A stretch of 64,000 nt of DNA, taken from NCBI GenBank assembly GCA_021775415.1, contig JAJFHV010000002.1, forward strand, positions 1 through 64,000. The letters run 5' to 3'. The notes beneath the pieces are model-generated. The model saw only the letters and a program-made list of their open reading frames with translations. It had not been told where the DNA came from and ran no database searches. A program made the position numbers and the translations under genes. This DNA is from Hyphomicrobiales bacterium (GTDB lineage: Bacteria > Pseudomonadota > Alphaproteobacteria > Rhizobiales > Rhizobiaceae). Positions within the stretch are counted from its first letter, which is position 1. Each line of letters opens with the position of its first letter. Below, in pieces: positions 51,924 through 60,903 of this stretch.

Positions 51924-52575
51924 TAATCTACAGTTAACAAAAACTCGAAGCGCGATTGAGGATGAGAAAGCCTTTTTTGAATGTGTTCGAAGCTATCTTG
52001 CGGGAAAACATGTATTGGAAGTTGGTAGTGGTTTCGGCACCATGGCCAATTTTATTCTCGCATCAAATGCCTGCAAAAGCTACTTTGGTGTAGAATTGAA
52101 CGAGCTCCGTTTTGAAATGGCGAAGAACACATTGCCGGAAATGCAAGCCCAAAATTTTCTTAATGATGATGCCTTTAATATCCTATGGGATCGCTTTGAT
52201 GTGGTGATAGCAAATCCACCCATGCTTCCTGGTGAAACAGGCTTCATCGTATCTGGTGATCTGTTTTGGGAACGACTGATAAAGAAAATCAAAGATGAGA
52301 AGTTTTCTGGCGTTGTCTACCTGCATCTGTTCAACTTCTATTTAGATTGTTTCCTAAATGAGAGAGCTCTTGTTCTCGCAGACGAATGTAGGAATCAAGA
52401 GCTGGACTTTCGAATACTCGCAGGTTGGAAGCGGGAGTTATCTTCAACCAGTGCAATTTCAAAATGGTTGAAAAGACAAAAAAGTAAGCTCCAAGGATCC
52501 CAAAGACATACAACTCCTTCAAGCTCGTGTTACAATGTCCGGGCATTGGTCGCTCGAATTCAAAAAATAGACTGA
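51919..52575 (+). CDS. SAM-dependent methyltransferase, start uncertain
   Basis: Motif I VLEVGSGFGT and motif IV VVIANPPMLP mark a class I methyltransferase of the HemK/N6-amino type, with about 200 residues. The first normal start codon in frame is TTG at 52015, which lies inside motif I, so the protein must begin earlier. The frame is open from 51889 but contains no ATG, GTG or TTG. An ATT at 51919 overlapping the radical SAM stop, or a frameshift from that gene, would supply the missing N-terminus (SAIEDEKAFFECVRSYLAGK). The coordinates use the ATT. Confidence 0.6.
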   Translation: MNNLQLTKTRSAIEDEKAFFECVRSYLAGKHVLEVGSGFGTMANFILASNACKSYFGVELNELRFEMAKNTLPEMQAQNFLNDDAFNILWDRFDVVIANPPMLPGETGFIVSGDLFWERLIKKIKDEKFSGVVYLHLFNFYLDCFLNERALVLADECRNQELDFRILAGWKRELSSTSAISKWLKRQKSKLQGSQRHTTPSSSCYNVRALVARIQKID

Positions 52576-52581
52576 CAAATT

Positions 52582-53103
52582 ATGGGTATAATAAAAAAGA
52601 AAGACAAAGTTTACTCTGGAAAAACGTTTTCGGTGTTCACTTATGAAATCGACTTGGATGGGCACCTCATTCAAAGAGATATTGTTCACAGGAAACACGG
52701 CGTTGTTATTGTCCCCATAATCGGTCAAGATATTCTATTGTTGAGCGAGTATTGCGCTGGATCGAATTCTTTCATCCTTTCTTTGCCTGGTGGTAAGGCT
52801 GATCCTGATGAATCTGTAGAAGATGCCGCGCGACGAGAACTGGCTGAAGAAACCGGTTACAAGTGTGATGAGTTGATAAAACTTCGATTTGCCTACGAAC
52901 ACCCTTCGACAAGTATACGGAAATCACATGTGTTTGCGGCCAGAAAATTGTCAAAGGTGGATGTAGCGGTTTCCGATGAAATAATTCATGTTTTACGGCT
53001 ACCGTTCAAATCAGCCATTGATATGTGCATGGAGGATTTCCGGTCCGATGTTAGCACCATCGGGAATCTAAAAATGGCTGAACCGTTTTTGGAAGAAAAG
53101 TAA
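52582..53103 (+). CDS. Nudix hydrolase
   Basis: 173 residues. The Nudix box is complete: GGKADPDESVEDAARREL, then AEETGY. The N-terminal domain resembles ADP-ribose pyrophosphatases, with VVIVPIIGQDILLLSEYCAG before the box. It cleaves nucleoside diphosphates linked to another group. It lies 6 bases after the methyltransferase and is probably in the same operon, consistent with a nucleotide-sugar or nucleotide-derived substrate. Confidence 0.9.
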   Translation: MGIIKKKDKVYSGKTFSVFTYEIDLDGHLIQRDIVHRKHGVVIVPIIGQDILLLSEYCAGSNSFILSLPGGKADPDESVEDAARRELAEETGYKCDELIKLRFAYEHPSTSIRKSHVFAARKLSKVDVAVSDEIIHVLRLPFKSAIDMCMEDFRSDVSTIGNLKMAEPFLEEK

Positions 53104-53257
53104 ATCCCAACAGGGCCTCGTTTCTGGGCACCCGCCATTTCGAATACCTTGCCAGCTTGGTTGTTTGGCAGTGAATATTGTAGTTATCTGGTACATTTGG
53201 ATCAGGGCGGCTTTTCGGTCAGGTTGCTAGGGCAGTGTTCAAATTTGTTATGCCTAA

Positions 53258-53898
53258 TTATCCGACTAGGCCAGCACGTCGCGCGCCAACGATAAGATCG
53301 GGGGCTAAAAAGTGTGCGAAACGTCCATCAGAAGGCATCAAATCTGGCACCTGCACTACCGTCATACCAGCTTCGAGTGCAGATCTTGCACCCACGTCGG
53401 TATCTTCAAACGCAAGACAATAGTTGGCATTAATCCCTAACCCTTTCGCAGCTACTAGATACGGCTCCGGTGCTGGTTTTGGATCCGTTACAGATTCAAA
53501 ACTCACTATTAAATCGAACGCGCTAGATAGATCGCAGCACGCCAATTTGTACTCTACGTTTTCGAGTCGGGAGGTTGTTGCGAGTGCTGTGGGAAGGCCT
53601 AATTTTTTTTCATTCTTAGCAATTCATTTGCACCTGCTTTCAAAGGGATACCGTACCTTGACAGTTGACGAGCCGCCGAGGTCCATCTTTCGTCAATCGA
53701 AACAACATCGATCGACCCAAACTGATCACGAATAATGGAACTGGCGCTGTTTACATCTTTTCCAATCAATTTGTGAAAGAGCTTGCGGTCAAGAACAAGT
53801 CCATGTTCCGCGAAAGCAATTCTGCCCGCTTCTTGGTTTATGGCCTCGCTGTCGAGCAATGTTCCATCAAGATCAAAAACTACTGCGTGATACGTCAA
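53258..53898 (-). pseudogene. HAD-family phosphatase (beta-phosphoglucomutase-like), frameshifted
   Basis: The 5' half (53898 down to 53599) encodes VVFDLDGTLLDSE with the nucleophile Asp and the cap domain, then hits a stop after LRMKKN. The 3' half (to 53258) in another frame encodes LGLPTALATTSR and later PKPAPEPYL, CLAFEDTDVGA (motifs III and IV). They would join if the A8 run at about 53603-53610 had one more A. Either a real frameshift, slippage or a sequencing error. It is opposite in strand to the preceding operon. TTG start. Confidence 0.8.
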
Positions 53899-54150
53899 TT
53901 CATCTCATAAATTTTGTTGAATCCAAATTTCTATTTTTCTTTGCGTAACTCCATAGATAATTTGTTTTAGTTTCTTACACCCGTTGGCCGGTTCCGTTTG
54001 ATCGGTCCGGTTTGAATGTTAGTTCATGATTGGCTGAACTGCTACCTTTGATTGGCGCACTCGGGAAGAATCGAACTATCGACCTCCATGTTTGTAGCCT
54101 GAAAACAAACACCCTGGCTTTTCGAAAACCAACCAAAGATCGGTAAGATT

Positions 54151-54170
54151 GCGTGCCTAGTGCGTGCCTA
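54151..54170. promoter_or_regulatory. Tandem arm-type integrase site, right
   Basis: GCGTGCCTA at 54151-54159 and 54162-54170, followed by AG, with the same 11-base spacing and orientation as at 4331-4350. It lies 36-55 bases inside the right repeat. Confidence 0.65.
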
Positions 54171-54205
54171 AGAAAAATCAATCGTCCTTAAGATGTTGAT
54201 TTTAT

Positions 54206-54250
54206 TGGCTGGGGATCCTGGATTCGAACCAGGACCAACGGAGTCAGAGT
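54206..54250. repeat. Right attachment repeat within tRNA-Gln
   Basis: 45 bases identical to 4165-4209. It covers the 3' end of the intact tRNA up to the anticodon loop, the usual crossover region for tRNA-targeting integrases. The tRNA stays whole because the repeat restores its 3' end. Confidence 0.95.
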
Positions 54251-54279
54251 CCGTCGTTCTACCGTTAAACTAATCCCCA
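54206..54279 (-). tRNA. tRNA-Gln (anticodon CTG)
   Basis: On the minus strand the acceptor arms TGGGGAT and ATCCCCA pair, with G discriminator and encoded CCA (54206-54208). The anticodon loop CTCTGAC in an ACGGA/TCCGT stem gives anticodon CTG (Gln, CAG codons). The T arm holds the GGTTCGAATCC pattern. It is complete at 74 bases and is the island integration target. Confidence 0.95.
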
Positions 54280-54515
54280 AGGTTGAGATGCAGGATACCG
54301 GGCACATAGTTATGTGTCACCATCATCGTAGCGTGGGCGGTATATCGCTGTGTCGGGGTTTTTGCAACTTCTATCCGCTGTTGAAATTACCCTATGGAGC
54401 GAGTTCAGCAGAATTGTGCTTGGCGCGTAGGCGGAGGGGTGTTACGTTTTCTCCAACCACAAATATTTGCTGCTTGCATCTGATTGTCAGGTGCGCAGTT
54501 AAAAGGATATTCGGT

Positions 54516-56066
54516 GTGAGCAAACTTTCCAACGGTCAAGGACCGCAAGGGAAGGAGCCAACCCGGAACCGGCGCAGAAAGAAGTGGCGCGGGGGCAGGA
54601 ATCCAGCAACAGATGGTGCTGGACAATCCCATGCCCGCATGAACGCCAATGCGTCTTCCAGCCCCAATCAACCGCGCGATAGCGGGATTGAGGCGATAAA
54701 GGATGGCTCCAGCAACCTGGCTGGAAACCTGGCCCCTGACGCCGGGATCGGCGAAGCAAATGCGAATTTTTCATCTTCGGTTCCAAAAATCCAGAATAAA
54801 CGCGCGCGTGCCAATGACCGGGCAAATCAATCTACGGGAAAAAAACAGTCACAGTTGCGTAATATGCGGGCCGTGCCGCAGCCGATTGCGGATGTAACAT
54901 TTGATCCGGGCGCCCGAACCGGCGAGGCAAACGCAAATTCACAGTTTAAAAACAAGCCAGCCACTGAACGGTCTTCAAAGCCAAGGCCGGCAAACAAAAA
55001 TCAGGGACCACGCGAAAAGCGACTTTATGCAGCGCTTGACCTTGGAACAAACAATTGCCGTTTGCTGGTCGCCTTGCCGCAGGAACCTGGAAGGTTCCGC
55101 GTTGTCGATGGATTTTCGCGGATTGTCCGGCTCGGCGAGGGTATGACCCAGTCCGGCAGGTTAAGTGAAGCGGCGATGGAGCGGGCTATTGAAGCGTTGA
55201 AAATCTGCGCCGGGAAGTTGGCAAACAGAAACATCAAACGGCACCGGTTGATCGCAACCGAGGCGTGTCGCCAGGCGGAAAATGGCGAAGAATTTCTTGC
55301 GCGTGTGAAGGAAGAGACCGGTCTTCAACTCGAAGTGGTGAACCGGGAAACCGAGGCAAAACTGGCGGCGGAGGGTTGTGGGGCGTTGATGGATCGAAAA
55401 TCTGATGGTGCGGTGCTGTTTGACATCGGTGGTGGCTCTTCAGAACTTATTCTCGTTGATGGAACACACCCGGGCAAAAAACGCATCGCAGACAAGATTG
55501 TTGCCTGGACATCCCTCCCACTTGGGGTGGTTACACTTGCAGAACGCTTTGGTGGCCGGCATATCACGGCTGACATATTTGCCGACATGATTAGCGCTGT
55601 AGAAGAACACATTGATGCGTTTGAGGGGCGCGCGGCGTTGGAAAAAATCTGGCGCAAAGGCAGGGTTCATTTGTTGGGCACATCGGGAACTGTTACAACT
55701 TTGGCTGGTGTTCATTTAGACCTTCCAAAATATGACCGTCGCAGGGTGGATGGTGTTTGGCTCGCCAACGAGCAAATCGATGCTGTTATTTCACGCTTAC
55801 TTTCAATGGCTTATGAAGAGAGAGCGCTTAATCCATGCATTGGCCGGGAACGGGCTGATCTGGTGCTTGCCGGATGCGCAATTCTTGAGGCAATCCGTAA
55901 TACCTGGCCAAGCCCGCGATTGCGGGTTGCTGATCGTGGATTACGTGAAGGATTGCTGGCAGAAATGATTAACCGGGATGGCGCCTGGATCAAACATCGT
56001 AAAAACCGGTGGCGCAATTCACGCCGCTCAAAAAAACGGTCTGCGAGACAAGGTGCAACAGGATGA
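54516..56066 (+). CDS. Ppx/GppA-family phosphatase with basic N-terminal extension
   Basis: 516 residues. Residues 1-165 are a low-complexity basic/Asn/Ser extension. The phosphatase core begins [15 protein letters not shown] and continues with [35 protein letters not shown] and [14 protein letters not shown], the actin-like ASKHA motifs of exopolyphosphatase/pppGpp phosphatase. GTG 54516 follows aaaagga; the frame is open further upstream, but that part would overlap the tRNA-Gln promoter. The stop overlaps rlmE (ATGA), the gene order usual in alphaproteobacteria. Confidence 0.9.
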   Translation: MSKLSNGQGPQGKEPTRNRRRKKWRGGRNPATDGAGQSHARMNANASSSPNQPRDSGIEAIKDGSSNLAGNLAPDAGIGEANANFSSSVPKIQNKRARANDRANQSTGKKQSQLRNMRAVPQPIADVTFDPGARTGEANANSQFKNKPATERSSKPRPANKNQGPREKRLYAALDLGTNNCRLLVALPQEPGRFRVVDGFSRIVRLGEGMTQSGRLSEAAMERAIEALKICAGKLANRNIKRHRLIATEACRQAENGEEFLARVKEETGLQLEVVNRETEAKLAAEGCGALMDRKSDGAVLFDIGGGSSELILVDGTHPGKKRIADKIVAWTSLPLGVVTLAERFGGRHITADIFADMISAVEEHIDAFEGRAALEKIWRKGRVHLLGTSGTVTTLAGVHLDLPKYDRRRVDGVWLANEQIDAVISRLLSMAYEERALNPCIGRERADLVLAGCAILEAIRNTWPSPRLRVADRGLREGLLAEMINRDGAWIKHRKNRWRNSRRSKKRSARQGATG

Positions 56067-56776
56067 GCAAAAATACATCAGGTAAGGCACCTGGTTCGGC
56101 CGGCAAATCGAATCTGCGCAACCTTCACACGAAGGTGCGTACTGCAAAGGGTCGTAAAATTTCTTCAACTTTATGGCTGGAGCGTCAGTTGAATGATCCG
56201 TATGTGCTACGAGCAAAGGCCGAGGGGTATGTTTCCCGGTCAGCTTACAAGCTGATCGAGATCAACGAAAAACACAAGATTATCAAGCCGGGAGATCGGG
56301 TAATTGATCTTGGAGCGGCACCCGGTGGCTGGTGCCAGGTGAGTGTCGGGATTACCAAGTCAACCGTAGACAAACCCAGAGTTGTGGGAATTGACTATCT
56401 TGATATGAATCCGGTTCCAGGTGGTGTGATCCTCAAGAAGGATTTTTTGGATGACGATGCTCCAGAACTCTTGATGAAAGCACTCGACAATGAAAAGCCC
56501 GACGCAATCCTGTCCGATATGGCAGCTCCCACAACCGGGCATCGAAAAACGGACCACTTGAGAACCATGTATCTCGTAGAAGTTGCGCTTGATTTTGCAC
56601 TTCAAGTCTTGAAACCAGGCGGATACTTCTTGTCCAAGACATTTCAGGGTGGCACGGAGTCAGAACTGCTTTCATTGATGAAAAAGAACTTTAAGTCCGT
56701 CCATCATGTGAAGCCGCCATCTTCTCGCGATGGGTCCGTCGAACTTTACATGCTTGCGAAGGGTTTTAAGGGTTGA
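56063..56776 (+). CDS. rlmE: 23S rRNA (uridine-2'-O)-methyltransferase RlmE (FtsJ/RrmJ)
   Basis: 237 residues. After a basic 35-residue leader: [28 protein letters not shown] (SAM motif I), [12 protein letters not shown] and a C-terminal [11 protein letters not shown]. It has the K-D-K-E catalytic set of the FtsJ family (Lys in YKL, Asp in SDMA, Lys in SKTF, Glu in VELYML). It methylates U2552 of 23S rRNA. The start at 56063 overlaps the upstream stop. Confidence 0.95.
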   Translation: MSKNTSGKAPGSAGKSNLRNLHTKVRTAKGRKISSTLWLERQLNDPYVLRAKAEGYVSRSAYKLIEINEKHKIIKPGDRVIDLGAAPGGWCQVSVGITKSTVDKPRVVGIDYLDMNPVPGGVILKKDFLDDDAPELLMKALDNEKPDAILSDMAAPTTGHRKTDHLRTMYLVEVALDFALQVLKPGGYFLSKTFQGGTESELLSLMKKNFKSVHHVKPPSSRDGSVELYMLAKGFKG

Positions 56777-56904
56777 AATCCGCGAATTTCCTGTCTGAGA
56801 TTGCCTGCATGAACAAAAAATTCAAAATTTCAGGTAATTGCAAATATTTTTGTTTTTAAAAGGGGATTTTTACCATTTCCACCTAATGTCCAACTATATT
56901 TATA

Positions 56905-58566
56905 ATGCTGGGCAATGAAATGACGATTGAAACACCAAACACAGAAACAAATTCCGCCAAATCCATGAAAAACAGCTCAATTCCCAAATTGGTGTTGATC
57001 GCTGTATTTATTGCCCTGTTAGCCGGATTTCTTGTCTTTGTGCCGGACTCACTTCTCGCAATTCCGTTCAAGGAGTGGATTGCTGCGGTTTTGGCAATGA
57101 TAGCTTCCGGTCTTGTCGGCCTTTCATTTGCAGGCAATACCCGTAGCAGTTCTGCCGCAATCGCGGAAACAAGTGATCGCAAAACAGATGAAATAGCAGC
57201 TGGAGAGGCTGCTGCACTTGAAGCCAGCACACCAAAGCCTGAAGTTGTAGCACTGGCCTATACGGACCGACTAACCCGTCTGGGTAATGAACAGCGCATG
57301 ATGGAAAAATTCAAGACGCTGGCTAATACCCAATCCGGTTCAGACAAAAGATTCTTGATTGGTATTGCCGACCTGGATGGCATGAAGCCGGTCAATGAGC
57401 TTTATGGCTTCAACGGCGGCGATGAAATCCTGAAGCAATGTGCACAAAGGCTTTCCGCAGCAGTTGAAAAAGAAGGGTATGTGTTTCGCACCAGAGGCGA
57501 TGAGTTCGGTTTTTTGTTTCCTGAAATCAAGGATCATGAAGGTGCTGAACACATGGGACGCATTCTTCAGGAAGTCCTGCTAGCACCGTTCGATCTGGAC
57601 GGTGGGACAGTGCGATTGAGCGGTTCCTTTGGATTTGCACTCTATCCGGATGCCGGTAACACAATTGAAATCATCATGCGCAACATCGAAAGCGCACTCT
57701 ATCACTCCAAACGGGGTGGGCGTGGGCGCATTACGGTGTATTCCAACGAAATTGAGCAGCTGATTCTTGAAAAGGCCCGGATGGAACAGGCTTTGAGAAG
57801 GGCGGTGGCCAATGATGATGTACAACCGCATTTTCAACCCATCATTTCATTGCAGGACGGAAAACTGCTTGGATTTGAAGCCCTGGCCCGCTGGATAGAC
57901 CCGGAACTGGGTATGGTATCACCGGCCAAGTTTATTCCATTGGCTGAAGAGCGCGGTATTATTTCCTCTTTGACGGACAAACTTTTGCATCATGCCGCAC
58001 GCGTGGCTGCAGCCTGGCCCGGCGATTTCTTTCTATCCTTCAATCTTTCCAGTGTTCAATTGGTTGATCCGACAACGGCAAAATCGATCATCAAGACAAT
58101 TGCAAAAGCCGGACTTGAGCCAAACCGACTGGAAATCGAGGTAACTGAAACTGCCATGATGACCGATCCCGAAACTGCGGCGCAAATTATTGATGAACTA
58201 CATGACGCCGGTATCCGGGTATCGATGGACGATTTTGGAACCGGCCAGTCAAGCCTTGGTCGATTGCGTGAACTGAAACTCGACAAAGTAAAAATCGACC
58301 GTGCATTCATTATGGCAATTGGTGATGACAAACCGGCCGAGCACATCGTGCGGGCAATTCTTGAGATGTGCGCCGGACTTGAACTTACAGTTGTTGCGGA
58401 AGGTATTGAAGAAATGGCGCAGGCAGAGAGCCTGAAACGTTATGGTTGTCATGCAGGGCAGGGCTATTTGTTCGGCAAGGCGCAGGATGAGCACCAGACG
58501 ATGGGATATATTCGCGAGTTTATTGAAGCGGATGATCAGGTCGAGCAGCAACTGCAAGCCGGTTGA
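56905..58566 (+). CDS. Membrane GGDEF-EAL protein
   Basis: 553 residues. Two membrane helices (about 30-50 and 57-78). GGDEF domain about 110-280 with the signature site as RGDEF in RTRGDEFGF. EAL domain about 295-545 with GFEALARW, LEIEVTETAM, SMDDFGTGQSSLG and VVAEGIE, so phosphodiesterase residues look complete. It would make or break cyclic di-GMP at the inner membrane. ATG at 56905 (or 56920). It is followed 45 bases later by a receiver-domain gene, likely a functional partner. Confidence 0.92.
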   Translation: MLGNEMTIETPNTETNSAKSMKNSSIPKLVLIAVFIALLAGFLVFVPDSLLAIPFKEWIAAVLAMIASGLVGLSFAGNTRSSSAAIAETSDRKTDEIAAGEAAALEASTPKPEVVALAYTDRLTRLGNEQRMMEKFKTLANTQSGSDKRFLIGIADLDGMKPVNELYGFNGGDEILKQCAQRLSAAVEKEGYVFRTRGDEFGFLFPEIKDHEGAEHMGRILQEVLLAPFDLDGGTVRLSGSFGFALYPDAGNTIEIIMRNIESALYHSKRGGRGRITVYSNEIEQLILEKARMEQALRRAVANDDVQPHFQPIISLQDGKLLGFEALARWIDPELGMVSPAKFIPLAEERGIISSLTDKLLHHAARVAAAWPGDFFLSFNLSSVQLVDPTTAKSIIKTIAKAGLEPNRLEIEVTETAMMTDPETAAQIIDELHDAGIRVSMDDFGTGQSSLGRLRELKLDKVKIDRAFIMAIGDDKPAEHIVRAILEMCAGLELTVVAEGIEEMAQAESLKRYGCHAGQGYLFGKAQDEHQTMGYIREFIEADDQVEQQLQAG

Positions 58567-58611
58567 TAACAGGTTCGATGAAATTGTTAGCAGTCATTGG
58601 GGAGCTTTGAG

Positions 58612-59037
58612 ATGAACTATGATCCGGAACTGGTAGGCAGGTGCATACTTTCTGCCGAAGACAATGAAGTTAACCAGATTGTTCTTGAACACACGCTGGG
58701 GGAACAGGATTTACCGTTTGTTATTGTCAGTGACGGGGCAGCAGCAGTTGCGGCCTGGCGGGAATTGAAACCGTTGATGATTTTAATGGATATTTCCATG
58801 CCAGTACAAAATGGTTTGGATGCAACGCGAGAAATACGCGCTGAAGAACTTGGCACGGGACGGCATGTACCGATTGTGGCACTAACGGCTCATGCGCTGA
58901 AGGGTGATGAAGAAAAATGCATGCAGGCGGGTGCAGACTACTACCTGACAAAACCGATCAATCCGGACGTTCTGTTAAGCAAGGTGTCTGAAATCATTGA
59001 ACAGACAAATTCGCCGCGTATCGCTGCAATTGTTTGA
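58612..59037 (+). CDS. Single-domain response regulator
   Basis: 141 residues, a receiver domain alone. Acidic pair AEDNEVNQ, phospho-acceptor in ILMDISMPVQNG, Thr in ALTAHAL and Lys in YLTKPIN. It is close to the receivers of hybrid kinases and DivK-like proteins. The start at 58612 follows ggggag. It follows the GGDEF-EAL gene and may modulate cyclic di-GMP signalling. Confidence 0.92.
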   Translation: MNYDPELVGRCILSAEDNEVNQIVLEHTLGEQDLPFVIVSDGAAAVAAWRELKPLMILMDISMPVQNGLDATREIRAEELGTGRHVPIVALTAHALKGDEEKCMQAGADYYLTKPINPDVLLSKVSEIIEQTNSPRIAAIV

Positions 59038-59172
59038 GCGAGTCCCTTAAACAAGGGAACGCCATTGAATTGGCAGTCCTGTAGTTTGTTAAATTTAACC
59101 CGTTTCCTCATAGTTTGCTTGACCCGATGCCTTGATTTTCACACAGTGTGAAATCAATCGGGAGCATCGCAA

Positions 59173-59805
59173 TTGAGCACATCCAAATCCTCTGAACATT
59201 CCCACAGCCATAGCCACTGGTCGGATATGGAACTGCGCGTAAAGACGCTTGAATCTCTGCTGGTCGAGAAGGGCTATGTAGACCCAAAGGCGCTCGATGT
59301 CATCGTCGAAACCTACGAAACCAAAGTTGGCCCTCGCAATGGCGCGATGGTTGTTGCGAAAGCCTGGAGCGATCCGGATTATCTCGAGCGGCTTCGACAA
59401 GATACGACTGCAGCAATCGCAGAACTGGGATTTATCGGTCGTCAAGGCGAACACATGCGAATTGTTGAGAACCAACCAGGTGTGCACAACATGGTCGTAT
59501 GTACACTGTGTTCTTGTTATCCCTGGAGCGTGCTTGGTCTGCCTCCGGTTTGGTACAAATCAGCGCCGTATCGCTCCAGAGCGGTTAGTGAGCCGCGCGC
59601 GGTATTATCTGAATTTGGCCTGGAGCTTGGCGAAGACACAAAAATTGCAGTTTGGGACTCGACGGCAGAGATGCGATATCTGGTTATTCCGCAACGCCCG
59701 GTGGACACGGATAACTGGGATGAAACCCGCCTCGCAGAACTCGTAACGCGCGACAGCATGATTGGTACTGGTCTGCCACTTTCAGCGTCGGAGATTTCAG
59801 CATGA
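59173..59805 (+). CDS. nthA: Nitrile hydratase alpha subunit (cobalt type)
   Basis: 210 residues. The metal-binding motif [10 protein letters not shown] (Thr variant, typical of Co(III) enzymes) is at about 112-121, followed by [13 protein letters not shown]. The N-terminus is His-rich ([12 protein letters not shown]), perhaps metal-handling. It hydrates nitriles to amides with the beta subunit. TTG start; the stop overlaps the beta gene (ATGA). Confidence 0.95.
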   Translation: MSTSKSSEHSHSHSHWSDMELRVKTLESLLVEKGYVDPKALDVIVETYETKVGPRNGAMVVAKAWSDPDYLERLRQDTTAAIAELGFIGRQGEHMRIVENQPGVHNMVVCTLCSCYPWSVLGLPPVWYKSAPYRSRAVSEPRAVLSEFGLELGEDTKIAVWDSTAEMRYLVIPQRPVDTDNWDETRLAELVTRDSMIGTGLPLSASEISA

Positions 59806-60461
59806 ACGGTCCGCATGACATGGGTGGCATGCAGTGTTACGGACCGGTCATACCTGAACCGAACGAACCCGTATTTCATGCGAATTGGGAAAAGAAGGCG
59901 CTCGCGTTAACAGTGGCGATGGGGTTCACGGGGTCATGGAATATTGACATCTCACGGCACTCCCGCGAAAGCCTGCCACCTTCAACCTATCTCAGTCTTT
60001 CCTACTATCAAATTTGGCTGGCCGGTCTTGAAAAGCTGATGTTGCAGCGTGGCATGGTTACCAACGATGAGCTGGAGAATGGGAAAATGACCCAAGATCC
60101 TGTTGTGCCACGGAATGTACTCAAGGCTGATGAAACTCCTGCTGCCCTAGCGGCTGGTGGACCGGTTTCGCGTGATACAACAACAACGCCTGCGTATGAG
60201 GTTGGTGGCACGGTTCGGGCCCGCAATATCAATCCGATGGGGCACACCCGCCTGCCGCGTTATGTGCGTGGGGCACAGGGTACAATTATCCAGGTACAGG
60301 GGTGTCATGTGTTCCCGGATACGAATTCAAAGGGTGAAGATGAAAACCCGCAATGGCTTTACAGTGTCGGATTTGAGGCCGAGGTATTATTTGGTGAAAG
60401 TGCAGAACCAAATGCGGTGGTAATGGTCGATTGTTGGGAACCCTATCTTGAGCGCGCCTAA
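59802..60461 (+). CDS. nthB: Nitrile hydratase beta subunit
   Basis: 219 residues with the usual start [16 protein letters not shown] and the C-terminal SH3-like barrel ([15 protein letters not shown]). It forms the heterodimer with the alpha subunit. The 3' end overlaps the accessory gene by 14 bases. Confidence 0.95.
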   Translation: MNGPHDMGGMQCYGPVIPEPNEPVFHANWEKKALALTVAMGFTGSWNIDISRHSRESLPPSTYLSLSYYQIWLAGLEKLMLQRGMVTNDELENGKMTQDPVVPRNVLKADETPAALAAGGPVSRDTTTTPAYEVGGTVRARNINPMGHTRLPRYVRGAQGTIIQVQGCHVFPDTNSKGEDENPQWLYSVGFEAEVLFGESAEPNAVVMVDCWEPYLERA

Positions 60462-60798
60462 TTTGAAGGAACTTCCTGGATTTCCTGGAAATGAAGAAGG
60501 CCCGGTGTTCAGTGAACCGTGGGAGGCGCAGGCCTTTGCGCTTACTGTTGCCATGCATGAAAAGGGATTGTTTGAGTGGGCAGACTGGGCCCAAACGCTC
60601 GGCGCGGTGATTGCTGCGGATAAAAGTGGGCGATCATATTATGAGCTGTGGCTTGAGGCGCTTGAGACCCTGATTACGGAAAATTCGGTGCTTGGAACGG
60701 AAGAAGTTTCAGCGAGAAAAACTGCCTGGCGAGAAGCTGTGCAGAGGACGCCGCATGGTCAGCCAATTGTTTTGGCTGGGAGTTCCGGGCAACAATAG
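60448..60798 (+). CDS. Nitrile hydratase accessory protein (cobalt insertion)
   Basis: 116 residues, related to the N-terminal half of the beta subunit: EGPVFSEPWEAQAFALTVAM and YYELWLEALETL. It matches the P14K/NhlE-type activators that swap the alpha subunit to insert cobalt. TTG start, overlapping nthB. Confidence 0.88.
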   Translation: MSAPNLKELPGFPGNEEGPVFSEPWEAQAFALTVAMHEKGLFEWADWAQTLGAVIAADKSGRSYYELWLEALETLITENSVLGTEEVSARKTAWREAVQRTPHGQPIVLAGSSGQQ

Positions 60799-60903
60799 TG
60801 CTGTAGAAGCCGAAAATTCCCGCACATTCGCTTCAAATACATGTCAGCATTACCTATATTACGCTAAGTTATTTGCGGATCATTGCCTCGGGAGGAATAT
60901 TTA

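Larger units (their letters stand above)
4165..54250. mobile_element. tRNA-Gln genomic island of about 50 kb
   Basis: The island is bounded by a perfect 45-bp direct repeat (4165-4209 and 54206-54250) equal to the 3' part of tRNA-Gln, from the anticodon loop to CCA. A tyrosine integrase gene lies 144 bases inside the left repeat. A tandem 9-bp motif lies inside both ends. The content is almost all accessory: defence-like, protease, recombinase and metabolic modules, with two TraG/VirD4-like ATPases but no relaxase and no VirB mating-pair genes. It may therefore be mobilisable or excisable but is unlikely to be self-conjugative. At least one further serine-recombinase element is nested inside. 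Confidence 0.9.

Noticed and set aside
53235-53735. Two plus-strand frames opposite the HAD gene
   Set aside because: They are shadows of the HAD coding sequence, which has clear motifs on the minus strand.
4165-54250. Interpretation of the island as a complete conjugative element or prophage
   Set aside because: Two TraG-like ATPases are present but no relaxase, VirB/Trb genes, or capsid, tail and terminase genes were found.
54288-54515. Upstream extension of the Ppx/GppA gene
   Set aside because: It would start 9 bases from tRNA-Gln and overlap its promoter; GTG 54516 has a good ribosome site.
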